This document shows positions 38,455-48,284 of a DNA stretch of 64,000 bases, piece by piece (position 1 is the stretch's first letter; every line of letters starts with the position of its first letter). The stretch is from Opitutaceae bacterium (GTDB lineage Bacteria; Verrucomicrobiota; Verrucomicrobiia; Opitutales; Opitutaceae), in assembly GCA_003151495.1 (NCBI GenBank), contig PLXR01000015.1:28546-92545 (forward strand), written 5' to 3'. Under the pieces are notes generated by a model. It was not told the origin of the DNA and did no database searches. It was given only the letters and a program-made list of their open reading frames with translations. The position numbers and the translations under genes are program-made.

Positions 38455-38724
38455 ATGAATCCGGAACTAGCCGTCGATCTCTTCAAATCCACGATCCTCT
38501 TCGCGCTCTATATCGTCGCGCCCTTCCTGATCACTATGCTGGTCGTCGGCCTGATCACGAGTCTGTTTCAGGCGGTGACCTCCATGCAGGAGCAAACGGT
38601 CACATTCGCCCCGAAGCTCCTTGCGCTTTCCGCGCTCGCGCTGCTGCTGGCGCCGTGGCTGCTGCGTTCGCTTTCGGAGTACACGATAACGATCTTCGCC
38701 CGCATGGCGACGCTGGCACATTGA
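38455..38724 (+). CDS. fliQ: Flagellar export protein FliQ
   Basis: GLITSLFQAVTSMQEQTVTFAPKLLALS. Confidence 0.97.
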   Translation: MNPELAVDLFKSTILFALYIVAPFLITMLVVGLITSLFQAVTSMQEQTVTFAPKLLALSALALLLAPWLLRSLSEYTITIFARMATLAH

Positions 38725-38745
38725 CCGAGGCGGGTCCCCGCTCGA

Positions 38746-39498
38746 ATGACCGTCGGCTACCTGCTAACGTGGATGATGGTGTTCCTGCGCGGCCTGGGTG
38801 TCGTGCTGCAGCTGCCAATGCTGCAGAATCATGCGCCTCCGGTGATTGTGCGCATCGCCTTTGCGGTCTGCCTTGCCTCGCTAATCTCGGGACTGCTCCC
38901 TGACGCCCATCTGCCCGCGAATGTCTGGGCGCTGGCGTTTGCCGCGGGCGGTGAGGTGCTTCTTGGCCTCGCGCTCGGGTTCATAGCCCGCATGGCCTTC
39001 TCGGCCGTGGAGATGGCGGGGCGGATGATTGCCTCGGAGATCGGCATGGCGGCGACCCCCGGGCTTGGGGCGCCCGAGATAGGCTCCGAGTCCCTTGCGG
39101 CCTTCCTTTCGGCGCTCGCCGTGGTGCTTTTCTTCCTCCTGGGTGGCCATTTGGCGGTCATTAGCGGATTCAGCCGGAGCTTCCTCCTTGCTGCGCCGGG
39201 GGCCCCGGCACTCGACGCGGCAGCGGGAGACCAGGTCATCCTTGCAACCGCGCACATGATTGAGCTCGGCCTGCGGATTGCGGCGCCATTCATTGCCCTA
39301 AATTTCCTCGTCACCCTCGCTTTCTCCGCGCTGGGGAGGGCGGTCCCGCGAACGAATGTCTTCGTCATCAGCTTCTCCGTGCGATCGCTCATGGGTATGG
39401 GCCTCCTGGCGAGCGCCGGCACCCTTCTCGCCCGGTACCTCATAGCCGAATTCGCCGCGATCCCCGAGCAGATGATGCGAATCCTGCCGATTAGGTGA
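38746..39498 (+). CDS. fliR: Flagellar export protein FliR
   Basis: Multi-[35 protein letters not shown]. Confidence 0.95.
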   Translation: MTVGYLLTWMMVFLRGLGVVLQLPMLQNHAPPVIVRIAFAVCLASLISGLLPDAHLPANVWALAFAAGGEVLLGLALGFIARMAFSAVEMAGRMIASEIGMAATPGLGAPEIGSESLAAFLSALAVVLFFLLGGHLAVISGFSRSFLLAAPGAPALDAAAGDQVILATAHMIELGLRIAAPFIALNFLVTLAFSALGRAVPRTNVFVISFSVRSLMGMGLLASAGTLLARYLIAEFAAIPEQMMRILPIR

Positions 39499-39843
39499 CT
39501 CGCGGCGAAGGGCGCGTGCCGGTCCCCGCATCCGGCGGCCGAACACTCCCATCTTGGTGTGTGACCCAGGCGGCCCGCAGCTAATTCAGCCGGATCCGGC
39601 GGGGCAGGGGCGCGGAAGGGCAACGCTGGACAATGAAACCCGTGGCGAAGTTCGTGCCCGGACACGGGAATGAGGGCTGCGGGGCGGCGCGGAGCGCGTC
39701 CGATCCAACAGCGGCGACGCGTCGGGCAAATTTTGCCGTAATTTTTACCTCCAAAACGCGCGGACGTCGCACCGCGGCATCTCAGGAATTCAGAAAGGTT
39801 TAAAACGTTGGGCTATAATCGATAACAACGCCCCGTGACGCCT

Positions 39844-39859
39844 TGGCATCGGCGTTGCT
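39844..39859 (+). promoter_or_regulatory. Sigma54-type promoter for flhBAF
   Basis: TGGCAT-CGGCG-TTGCT (GG-N10-GC), predicted +1 about 5 nt before ATG. Confidence 0.75.
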
Positions 39860-39874
39860 AATTGCGGCTACCCA

Positions 39875-40978
39875 ATGGCTGACCAAGAAAACGACCAGAA
39901 AACCGAGCAACCGACCGAGCGTCGTTTGAGTGATGCGGTAGAGCACGGGCAGATCGCAAAGAGCCCGGAGCTCAATGTCGTGCTTTCCCTTGCGGCTGCG
40001 CTCGGGGTGCTGGCCTTCACCGCTCAGACGACGGCGGACAGCCTTGCCGAATACTCGGTTTCGACCTTTTCGCGCTTTGCGACGACAAACGTCAACACCG
40101 ACACGGTTACGGTCCAGCTGGGCGAGATGATGTCCCTTCTCGGGCGGGCGCTGGCACCAGTCCTGGTGGCATGCATCGGCGCGGCTCTCCTCTCCAACGG
40201 CTTTCAGAGCGGTTTCCAGCTCTCGCCCAAGGCGATGACGGTAAAGTGGGACGCCATAAACCCGGCGGCAGGGTTCGGCCGCATCTTCTCGAAGAGCACC
40301 CTGGTCCGCACGGGCATCGACATCCTCAAGCTTCTGGCGATCGGGTTCGCCCTGTATGTGGGCGCCCGGACTTTCTTCGCGGACCCGCTCTTCACCGCCC
40401 CGGTCGAGACCGCATACCTCGGGCGATTCCTCTACCTGGCTTCCGTGGGCTTCCTCGGGAGACTCCTGTTCTCCTTGGGGATCATCGCCGGTATCAGCTA
40501 CGCGTGGGAGCGGTTCAAGACCTCGAAGGAGCTGATGATGACCAAGGAGGAGGTAAAGGATGACAGGCGCAGCACCGAGGGGAACCAGCTCATGAAGGGC
40601 GCCATGCGCCGCATGGCCCGAAGGCTGATGCAGAAGCAGATGCTCTCCGCTGTGCCTACGGCGGACGTGGTCGTCACCAACCCGACCCACTTTGCCGTAG
40701 CCCTAAAGTACGAGCGGGGAATCGACAAGGCCCCCGTCGTGCTCGCCAAGGGCGACAACCGCTTCGCGCTCCGCATCAAGGCGATCGCCGCCGAGCACGG
40801 CGTCCCGGTGATCGAGAACAAGCCCGTGGCCCGGGTCCTTTTCGCGATGGGCAAGGTAGGGGAGGTCATCCCGCCGGAGCTCTACCAGGCAGTCGCCGAG
40901 ATTCTGGCGGTCGTCTACCGCACGCACCGGTACTATTTCCACAAATTGAAGAGCCGCCGCCTGGAGGGAGCCGCCTAA
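39875..40978 (+). CDS. flhB: Flagellar export protein FlhB
   Basis: DQENDQKTEQPTERRLSDAVEHGQIAKSPEL...VVTNPTHFAVALKYERG (NPTH site). Confidence 0.98.
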   Translation: MADQENDQKTEQPTERRLSDAVEHGQIAKSPELNVVLSLAAALGVLAFTAQTTADSLAEYSVSTFSRFATTNVNTDTVTVQLGEMMSLLGRALAPVLVACIGAALLSNGFQSGFQLSPKAMTVKWDAINPAAGFGRIFSKSTLVRTGIDILKLLAIGFALYVGARTFFADPLFTAPVETAYLGRFLYLASVGFLGRLLFSLGIIAGISYAWERFKTSKELMMTKEEVKDDRRSTEGNQLMKGAMRRMARRLMQKQMLSAVPTADVVVTNPTHFAVALKYERGIDKAPVVLAKGDNRFALRIKAIAAEHGVPVIENKPVARVLFAMGKVGEVIPPELYQAVAEILAVVYRTHRYYFHKLKSRRLEGAA

Positions 40979-40981
40979 GCA

Positions 40982-43141
40982 ATGCCCATCAGCTCGAACA
41001 GCTATATCACGAGGATCCTGGCCCGTGCCGACCTCATCTTCACCTTTGCCCTCTTCGGCACGGTCCTGCTCCTGGTACTGCCGATAGCGCCGTTCCTGAT
41101 CGACATCCTGCTGGCGCTCAACATCGGGCTCTCGCTCCTCGTGCTGCTAGCGATCGTCTACGTGAAGGACCCGCCGGAGTTCTCGGGATTCCCGACGATG
41201 CTGCTGGGCCTCACCCTGTTCAGGCTGGCTCTCAACATCAGCTCGACTCGCCAGATCCTGGTCCACGGATTCGCCGGCCACATCATCGACGCCTTCGGCC
41301 ATTTCGTGATCCAGGGCAACTACATCGTTGGGGCGGTCGTGTTCCTTATCCTCGTAGTGATCAACTTCGTGGTCATCACGAAGGGTGCGGGCCGCATAGC
41401 CGAGGTCAGCGCCCGCTTCACGCTGGACGCCCTCCCCGGGAAACAGATGGCCATCGACGCCGAGCTGAACGCGGGGATCATCGACGAGGCCACCGCCACC
41501 GCGAGGCGGCTGAAGATGCAGAAGGCCGCGGACTTCTACGGCGCGATGGACGGAGCCTCGAAGTTTGTGAGGGGCGACGCCATCGCAGGCATCCTAATCA
41601 CTCTGGTGAATGTCATTGGCGGCTTTGCGATCGGGGTGTTCCAGATGGGAATGTCACTGGGCGAGTCCCTGCAGAAGTTCACCCTCCTTTCGATCGGTGA
41701 CGGGCTCGTGTCCCAGATCCCGGCGTTGATCATATCGATTGGCGCCGGCCTCCTGGTCACCCGGGCCGCCGACAACAACAACCTGGGCACCCAGATCACG
41801 GGCCAGCTCATCCGCTACCCCCGGGCGATCGGCGTGGCGGCTGCCTGCATGGCGATCTTTGGGCTGATGCCCGGCATGCCGATGCTTCCGTTCTTCGGCT
41901 TCGCGGCGATGGCCGGGATCCTGGCTCGAACCCTCAAGGCAAGTGATGAGGACCGCCTGCAGTCCGATCCCAACGCCCGGGGCGCCGGCGCAAAGGGAAA
42001 GACCGCGGGAAAAGGGAAGCCGGGGGACGCCGGCGCCGGGGCGGCGACCTCGTCGCCCGCGGACGGCGACGTCCGCAAGCTCATCGACGTCGACCCGTTT
42101 GCCATCGAGATCGGCTACGGACTGCTTCCGCTTGCCGACTCCAAGGTGGGCGGGGACATGCTCTCGCGCGTCACCGGGGTCCGTAAGACCCTCGCAAGGG
42201 AAAAGGGCATCATTATCCCGCCGATATCGGTGCGCGACAACCTCGAGCTCGAGGCGAACGACTACCGCTTCCTGCTGCGCGGCCGGCTCATCGCAAAGGG
42301 GACGCTGATGCCAGGGCGTTTCCTCGCCATGAATGTCGCCGGCAGCAATATTCGGCTGCGCGGCGTTCCCACGCAGGAGCCAGTCTTCAAGCTGGAGGCC
42401 ACCTGGATCGACGAGGCCGAGAAGAAGACCGCCGAGCTCAACAACTTCACGGTCGTTGACCCGTCCTCGGTGCTCGTGACCCACCTCTCGGAGGCGCTGA
42501 AGAGCAACGCCCACTACCTGCTCGGGCGCCAGGACGTCCAGATACTCATCGACCACATCAAGGGCTCGCACGCCACGCTTGTCGCAGAGCTGCTGCCCGA
42601 CCTGGTGAACATCGGCGTCATCCAGCGTGTCCTCCAGAACCTCCTTCGCGAGAATGTCTCCATCGTGAACCTGCCGCTCATCCTTGAGGGGATCGCGGAC
42701 TTCGCCTCGCTTTCGAAGAACCCGGATGACCTCAGCGAGCTCGTCCGCAGGCGACTCGGCCTCTACTTCGTGCCCGACCTCGAGGTACGGCCGGGGGTGC
42801 TGAAGGCCGTCACCTTTGACCCGCGCCTCGAGCTGGCCCTCGCTGCAAAGGTGCACCGCACCCCCACGGAGGTCGGGCTCTCGCTCGACGCGGCCACCGG
42901 CCGGCACCTGCTCGATGAGCTGACCCGCCGCACGGCCGAACTCGCGGCGAAGGGCTCGCCCAACGTTGTCGTCGTGTCCACGGAGCTCCGCCTGCCGCTG
43001 AAGCGCTTCCTGGAGCCGTCATTCCCGCGCCTTACCGTGCTCGCCTTCCAGGAGCTGCCCTCCGCCACCGAGATCGAGAACGCCGGCATCGTGCCAGCCC
43101 CGGTGAACTTCGTGCGCTCGGAGATCAAGATCGCAGCCTAA
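40982..43141 (+). CDS. flhA: Flagellar export protein FlhA
   Basis: NIGLSLLVLLAIVYVKDPPEFSGFPTMLLGLTLFRLALNISSTRQIL. Confidence 0.98.
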   Translation: MPISSNSYITRILARADLIFTFALFGTVLLLVLPIAPFLIDILLALNIGLSLLVLLAIVYVKDPPEFSGFPTMLLGLTLFRLALNISSTRQILVHGFAGHIIDAFGHFVIQGNYIVGAVVFLILVVINFVVITKGAGRIAEVSARFTLDALPGKQMAIDAELNAGIIDEATATARRLKMQKAADFYGAMDGASKFVRGDAIAGILITLVNVIGGFAIGVFQMGMSLGESLQKFTLLSIGDGLVSQIPALIISIGAGLLVTRAADNNNLGTQITGQLIRYPRAIGVAAACMAIFGLMPGMPMLPFFGFAAMAGILARTLKASDEDRLQSDPNARGAGAKGKTAGKGKPGDAGAGAATSSPADGDVRKLIDVDPFAIEIGYGLLPLADSKVGGDMLSRVTGVRKTLAREKGIIIPPISVRDNLELEANDYRFLLRGRLIAKGTLMPGRFLAMNVAGSNIRLRGVPTQEPVFKLEATWIDEAEKKTAELNNFTVVDPSSVLVTHLSEALKSNAHYLLGRQDVQILIDHIKGSHATLVAELLPDLVNIGVIQRVLQNLLRENVSIVNLPLILEGIADFASLSKNPDDLSELVRRRLGLYFVPDLEVRPGVLKAVTFDPRLELALAAKVHRTPTEVGLSLDAATGRHLLDELTRRTAELAAKGSPNVVVVSTELRLPLKRFLEPSFPRLTVLAFQELPSATEIENAGIVPAPVNFVRSEIKIAA

Positions 43142-43150
43142 ACCAATTTA

Positions 43151-44239
43151 ATGAATTCCGAACTCACAGCCGCCTCCGGCACTTGTTTCAAGTTCACAGT
43201 CAAGTCGGCCGAGCAGGCCGCGCGCGTCATCCGCGAGCGGCTCGGCGAGAACGCCCGGGTCCTCTCGGTACGCAACAGCGGCGGGGGAGGCATATTCGGC
43301 CTCTTTTCGTCCCCCAAGCTGGAGGTCATCGCCCAGCTGGTGGCACCGAAGCCGGCCCCGGCCCCGGCAATCGAGCCTGAGATCGCCGCCGCACGGTTGG
43401 CGCCCCGGCACTTCGGCCGCGCCATCGAGCCTCGCGAGCCCAAGAGCCTGACGGACCTCCTGAGGCGCTCGGGTTTCTCGGAGAAGCTCCTCCTCAGGCT
43501 CTTCGAGTCCCCTGCGTGGCTTTCGCTCAACGAGATGCCCCTTCACCGCGCCCTCATCGAGACCGGCCGCCACCTCTGCGAATTGCGCGGCGGCCGGTTT
43601 GAACGATCCCTCCTCACGCGCGCAGCCTTCCTAGGGACGCCCGGGGTGGGGAGGACCACGGCGCTCTGCAAGTGGCTGGCGGCGGAGGTGTTCCGGCGCG
43701 CCCGCAGCGGACATGTGGTCACTGCGGAATTCGACAGGCCCAACTCCGCCGGGCCGCTCCCGGTCTTCTGCGAGGCCATCGGGGTTCCCCTGGCGCATTA
43801 CCCGGCGTCCACGCGACCGACGACGCCGGCCGGGTTCGTGTATTTTGACCTGCCAGGGCTGTCGCTTCGCAACCCCTCGGACAACGCTGCACTGGCGAGC
43901 TTCCTGGAGCACGAGCAGATCGAGCAGCGGGTCCTGGTGCTGAACGCGGCGTACGAGTCCGGGGCGCTTCGCGCGGCGTACTCGGCTGGCCGCGACCTCG
44001 GGGCCACCCACGTGGTGTTCACGCACGTCGACGAGGTCGCGCAGTGGGGCCGGCTCTGGGACTACCTCCTCGAGGGCGAGCTCGAACCCCTCTTTCTCGC
44101 CACCGGCCCCTCGCTCACGGGCGACTGCGAGGAGGACGCCCTTGACGCCATCGTGCGCCGGACCCTCCCCGCGGCCGAGCCCGAGGCCGAGGTCAATTCG
44201 GAGGACGCCTTCCTCTCCACCCTCCACACGGCAGCCTGA
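43151..44239 (+). CDS. flhF: FlhF-like protein with degenerate GTPase motifs
   Basis: Downstream of flhA; N-terminal CFKFTVKSAEQAARVIRERLGENARVLSVRN; LGTPGVGRTTALCKWLAAE; FTHVDE. Confidence 0.82.
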   Translation: MNSELTAASGTCFKFTVKSAEQAARVIRERLGENARVLSVRNSGGGGIFGLFSSPKLEVIAQLVAPKPAPAPAIEPEIAAARLAPRHFGRAIEPREPKSLTDLLRRSGFSEKLLLRLFESPAWLSLNEMPLHRALIETGRHLCELRGGRFERSLLTRAAFLGTPGVGRTTALCKWLAAEVFRRARSGHVVTAEFDRPNSAGPLPVFCEAIGVPLAHYPASTRPTTPAGFVYFDLPGLSLRNPSDNAALASFLEHEQIEQRVLVLNAAYESGALRAAYSAGRDLGATHVVFTHVDEVAQWGRLWDYLLEGELEPLFLATGPSLTGDCEEDALDAIVRRTLPAAEPEAEVNSEDAFLSTLHTAA

Positions 44240-44241
44240 CA

Positions 44242-44472
44242 ATGCGCTTCATCTTCCTCATAGGCGGCCTGCTCGGATTCCTGCTCGCGGGCGCGAGCAG
44301 CTGGTGGGCCGACTCCGGCCCGGGGCGAGTGTTCCTTGACGCCGCCTGCGGGTGCCTGACCGGAGCACTTCTGTTCCGCTGGTTCTGGACCGTCCTCATC
44401 CGCGGGTTCCGCGAGACGCTCGTAGCCCGCCAGAAGGCAGCCCTTGCCACAGAGGCCAAAGCCAAAACGTAA
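44242..44472 (+). CDS. Small membrane protein of unknown function
   Basis: 76-aa hydrophobic ORF tightly between flhF and fliA. Confidence 0.6.
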   Translation: MRFIFLIGGLLGFLLAGASSWWADSGPGRVFLDAACGCLTGALLFRWFWTVLIRGFRETLVARQKAALATEAKAKT

Positions 44473-44492
44473 GAATTTAAACCCATGATACT

Positions 44493-45290
44493 ATGAACCA
44501 TGCAGCTGAAACATTAACGGGCACGGATGCCAAACCCTCGGGCGCCGCTTGGCGCGCCTACGCGGGTGTTACGTCAGGCGCTGTTGATGAAAAGGAGTTG
44601 ATCGAGCGCTTTCTCCCCCTGGTCCGCAACGTGGTGGACCGAATCAAGCTCACGCTGCCGCCGCACATTGATGCGGACGACCTCTACAGCGTCGGCATAA
44701 CGGGCCTGATGGCGGCCGTGCGCAAGTACGACCCCCAACAAGGAAATACGTTCGCCAGCTACGCGTCGATGCGCATCCGGGGAGCCATCCTGGACGAGCT
44801 CCGCCGAATGGACTGGTGCCCCCGCAGGACCCGGGCGCGGGCGCGCAAGCTGAAGGAATCCATCAACGCCCTCGAGCAGAAGCTGGGTCGCGCCGCGACC
44901 GAGGACGAGACCTGCAAGGAGCTGGGCCTCACCCACAAGGAATACGCGAAGTGGCTGGAGGAGGTCCGTCCGGTAACTTTTGTCTCACTTGACCACCAGA
45001 CGGAGGGCGAGGAGTCCGATGGGGCTTCACTCCACGAGTTACTGGCCGATAAGAACGATACAACGGGTTGCGAGAACCTCGAGAAAGAGGAACTCCTGCA
45101 ACTTCTAACTCAACGAATGGCCGATTTGCCCGATATTCCACGGAAGATACTCGCAATGTATTACTTTGAAAACATGCGTCTCGCGGAGATCGCGGAGGTC
45201 TTCAGCCTGACGGAATCTCGCATCTGCCAGATTCACTCGCAGACCATCCTCGGCCTGCGCGCATTCCTCGGACGGGCTCGCAACCGCTGA
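44493..45290 (+). CDS. fliA: Flagellar sigma factor FliA (sigma28)
   Basis: DADDLYSVGITGLMAAVRKYDPQQGNTFASYASMRIRGAILDELRRMDWCPR. Confidence 0.97.
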   Translation: MNHAAETLTGTDAKPSGAAWRAYAGVTSGAVDEKELIERFLPLVRNVVDRIKLTLPPHIDADDLYSVGITGLMAAVRKYDPQQGNTFASYASMRIRGAILDELRRMDWCPRRTRARARKLKESINALEQKLGRAATEDETCKELGLTHKEYAKWLEEVRPVTFVSLDHQTEGEESDGASLHELLADKNDTTGCENLEKEELLQLLTQRMADLPDIPRKILAMYYFENMRLAEIAEVFSLTESRICQIHSQTILGLRAFLGRARNR

Positions 45291-45311
45291 GGGGCAGCAC
45301 CGTGCCGACGC

Positions 45312-46172
45312 ATGCTTGTTCTCATCGGAGCCGTCGTAGTCATCGCTTCAACCTTAGGCGGCTTCATGCTGGCGGGGGGAAAGCCCCTTGTGCTCCTGCA
45401 TGTGTCGGAGTTCGTGGTGATCGGCGGGGTCGCGACTGGGGTGCTGATCATCGCCAGCCCCTCGCACGTGCTGAAGGAGATCATGCACAAGATAAAGAGC
45501 GCGATCAGCGACAAGTCGGCGGGCAAGGCGGAATTCTTCGAGCTGCTGAAGCTGCTGTACGAGCTCTTCATGATGGGGCGCCGGAACGGGCTGATCGCCC
45601 TCGAGGAGCACGTCATGGATCCCGCGAATAGCACGTTATTCAAGAAATACCCGTCGCTCCTCGGTCACCCCGAGAGGCTTCAGTTCCTCTGCAACGGCCT
45701 CAAGCCCGTCATTGACGGGAAGATAAAGCCCGACCAGCTCGAGGACCTGATGGCGGCCGAGCTCCAGGCCAAGATCGCCGAGTCCGAGCATCCTGTTCAC
45801 CTTCTCCACCTCGTCGGGGATTCCCTTCCAGGGATAGGAATTGTGGCGGCGGTACTGGGCATCATCAACACGATGGCGGCAATTGCCGACGGGCCCGAGG
45901 TCGTGGGCGAGCGGGTCGCGGCCGCTCTAACCGGAACGCTGCTGGGAATCTTCCTCGCCTACGGCTTCGTCAACCCGATCGCGAACCGCATCAAGTTCAA
46001 CGACTCGGCGAACCACCTCTGCCTTAAGTGCATCATGCAGGCGGTGGCCGGATTCGCAAAGGGACTCGCGCCGCTCACCGCGGTCGAGATAGCCCGCCGC
46101 TCCCTAGACACCTCAGTCCAGCCCGGCGCTGAGGAGCTTGAGGTGGCGGTCAAGCAGCTCGGGAAATCCTAA
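45312..46172 (+). CDS. motA: Motor stator protein MotA
   Basis: KPLVLLHVSEFVVIGGVATGVLIIASP...PGIGIVAAVLGIINTMAAI. Confidence 0.97.
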   Translation: MLVLIGAVVVIASTLGGFMLAGGKPLVLLHVSEFVVIGGVATGVLIIASPSHVLKEIMHKIKSAISDKSAGKAEFFELLKLLYELFMMGRRNGLIALEEHVMDPANSTLFKKYPSLLGHPERLQFLCNGLKPVIDGKIKPDQLEDLMAAELQAKIAESEHPVHLLHLVGDSLPGIGIVAAVLGIINTMAAIADGPEVVGERVAAALTGTLLGIFLAYGFVNPIANRIKFNDSANHLCLKCIMQAVAGFAKGLAPLTAVEIARRSLDTSVQPGAEELEVAVKQLGKS

Positions 46173-46187
46173 GGGGTAACCAGCACC

Positions 46188-47006
46188 ATGGCAGGCGGAG
46201 CATGGAAGGTGGCCTACGCGGACTTCGTCACGGCGATGATGGCGTTGTTCATGGTCCTTTGGATCTCGGCGCAGGACAAAAAGATCCTGATCGCCACGTC
46301 GCACTATTTCCAGAGCCCGTTCTCGTCGCCCCTGACCGACCACTCGGGCATCATGCCGTTCAACAAGCAGAGCAATAGCTCCTCCTCGCCGAGCTCCGAC
46401 GACAGCTCGGGGAAGGAGAAGCCCGACGACAAGAGCAAGCAGATCGAGCTTAGCTTCCTCAACTCTGTCGCGGCGGACTTCTACCGGCTGCTCCACCTGG
46501 ACCAGAGCACGGAGGAGAAGCCGCTGGACATCCAGGTGACATCGGACGGGCTGCGGGTGACCCTCTTTGACCGCTCCAAGCACCCGCTGTTCGCCGGCAA
46601 CACCTCGCAGTTCACCGAGTCGGGGCAGTTCCTGATGGAGAGCCTCGCGTGGCTCATAGAGCGCAATCACTTCCGGGTCATGATCGATGGCCACACCCGC
46701 GCCGGCTTCGTCTCGAAACGTGACGACTACTCTGCCTGGGAGCTTTCGTCGGACCGGGCGAACGCGGCGCGCCGCTCGCTGGTCCATTATGCCGTGGACT
46801 CCGGCCAGATCGAGCGTGTCACGGGCTACGCCGACACCCGCCCCCTGCCGGGCGAGAAGCCCGAGTCCGAGTCGAACCAGCGGATAACGCTCAGCCTTTC
46901 GTTTGGAGGCAAGCCTGGTTCCGACAAGAAGGTCGACGCCGGGCTTGCGCCATTGGCCGGGGCGCCTGTTACTCATCGAACCGCGTCAGTCCCCCCGAAA
47001 TCGTGA
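46188..47006 (+). CDS. motB: Motor stator protein MotB
   Basis: GAWKVAYADFVTAMMALFMVLWI + OmpA-like domain. Confidence 0.97.
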   Translation: MAGGAWKVAYADFVTAMMALFMVLWISAQDKKILIATSHYFQSPFSSPLTDHSGIMPFNKQSNSSSSPSSDDSSGKEKPDDKSKQIELSFLNSVAADFYRLLHLDQSTEEKPLDIQVTSDGLRVTLFDRSKHPLFAGNTSQFTESGQFLMESLAWLIERNHFRVMIDGHTRAGFVSKRDDYSAWELSSDRANAARRSLVHYAVDSGQIERVTGYADTRPLPGEKPESESNQRITLSLSFGGKPGSDKKVDAGLAPLAGAPVTHRTASVPPKS

Positions 47007-47224
47007 AATCATTCCTTACCGGCAAGAAGACGCTCGATTCCGAGCCCTTGCGCAGCCCGCACGCCCACCGTACCGCAATGCAGGTGAGCGGTGTCGTCAG
47101 GCCCGCGGCCACCGGGCCGAACGTGGAGGTCGTGAAGCAGGGCGACAAGGTCGTGAGGCTGGTCATCAGGTGCACCTGCGGAGAGGTGACCGAGATCGAT
47201 TGCCTCTACCCCGCGGGCAGCTGA
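47003..47224 (+). CDS. Small CxC-containing conserved hypothetical
   Basis: 73-aa ORF overlapping motB stop; GDKVVRLVIRCTCGEVTEIDCLYPAGS. Confidence 0.65.
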   Translation: MKSFLTGKKTLDSEPLRSPHAHRTAMQVSGVVRPAATGPNVEVVKQGDKVVRLVIRCTCGEVTEIDCLYPAGS

Positions 47225-47505
47225 GTCGGCTCCCGGGGTTCGCCCCGTGGTCGCGGTCGGGCTGAGGCACTTTTGCGGGCGGCCTCCTTCCGGACAGGGG
47301 TCCCTCCATAAGTTATTGCTCCATAGGATCAGCACGGGTTCCGGCCGTTGCCGGGCCCGGGGCGAGGGCAGGTTCCTGGCATCCGGCCCCGAGCGGCAAG
47401 AATTGCCCAACGCAAGGGCAGGGGGCCTTGGGGCTGGGAGACATGCTCCTTTAAACATTTTTAACTATTTTATGAGGAGAGAGTAAGGCAGGGCTCTCGA
47501 CCCGT

Positions 47506-47521
47506 TGGCATCGGCATTGCT
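47506..47521 (+). promoter_or_regulatory. Sigma54-type promoter for flgFG operon
   Basis: TGGCAT-CGGCA-TTGCT (GG-N10-GC), nearly identical to the flhB site; +1 about 3 nt before ATG. Confidence 0.75.
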
Positions 47522-47534
47522 AATCGTGGACCCG

Positions 47535-48284
47535 ATGAACATCGGCCTTTACCAGAGCGCCGCCTCCCTCTCAGCTCTCGAGCGGTGGCAGGATGCCGTC
47601 GCGCAGAACATAACCTCTGCGCAGACGACCGGTTTCCGGAAGCGCACGGTTGAGTTTTCCGGTGAGAACGCGGGGAAATGGACGTTCGGCGGCACGAGCA
47701 AGAGCGGTTCGGACCAGGAGCAGCAGGCGGTCTTCACCCAGACCACGAGCGGAATCAATTTCAGCACCGGAGAGACCCAGCCAACCGGACGCGACCTGGA
47801 CGTTGCCATCCAGGGCACAGGATTCTTCCAGGTGCAGACGCCCGACGGAGGAAAGGCCTACACCCGCAGCGGCGAGTTCCGCATCCGCTCCGACCGCACC
47901 CTCGTCACGGCCGGCGGCTGTGAGGTGCTCTCCGACAGCGGCTCGCCCATCACCCTTCTGCCGACGGGAGGCAACATCTCCATCAATCCGGACGGCACCG
48001 TCATCCAGGGCAGCACTACGCTGGGGCGGATCGCCGTCCAGCAGGCCGCAAACACGGCGGCGCTTGTCCCGGCCGCGGGCGGCATGTTCATGGCTCCCCC
48101 CGAGGCGGGAATGACCCCTGTCGAGAAGCCCGACCTGATGCAAAGCTACCTTGAGCAGAGCAATGTCCAGCCCCTGCGCGAGATGGTGGACCTCGTGCTC
48201 ATCTCGAGGGCCTACGAGGCCAACCAAAAGGTCATCACGAGCACGGACGACCAGATGCAAAAGACGCTCGATGCCCTCGGCTGA
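47535..48284 (+). CDS. flgF: Flagellar basal-body rod protein FlgF
   Basis: MNIGLYQSAASLSALERWQDAVAQNITSAQTTGFRKRTVEF; the listed TTG start at 47505 overlaps the -24 element. Confidence 0.92.
   Translation: MNIGLYQSAASLSALERWQDAVAQNITSAQTTGFRKRTVEFSGENAGKWTFGGTSKSGSDQEQQAVFTQTTSGINFSTGETQPTGRDLDVAIQGTGFFQVQTPDGGKAYTRSGEFRIRSDRTLVTAGGCEVLSDSGSPITLLPTGGNISINPDGTVIQGSTTLGRIAVQQAANTAALVPAAGGMFMAPPEAGMTPVEKPDLMQSYLEQSNVQPLREMVDLVLISRAYEANQKVITSTDDQMQKTLDALG

Noticed and set aside
39814-39819. Perfect TATAAT upstream of flhB
   Set aside because: No TTGACA-like -35 at 16-18 bp; likely part of the AT-rich stretch upstream of the sigma54-type site, so not called as a sigma70 promoter.
41654-42907. 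417-aa minus-strand ORF inside flhA
   Set aside because: Antisense shadow of flhA third-codon GC bias.
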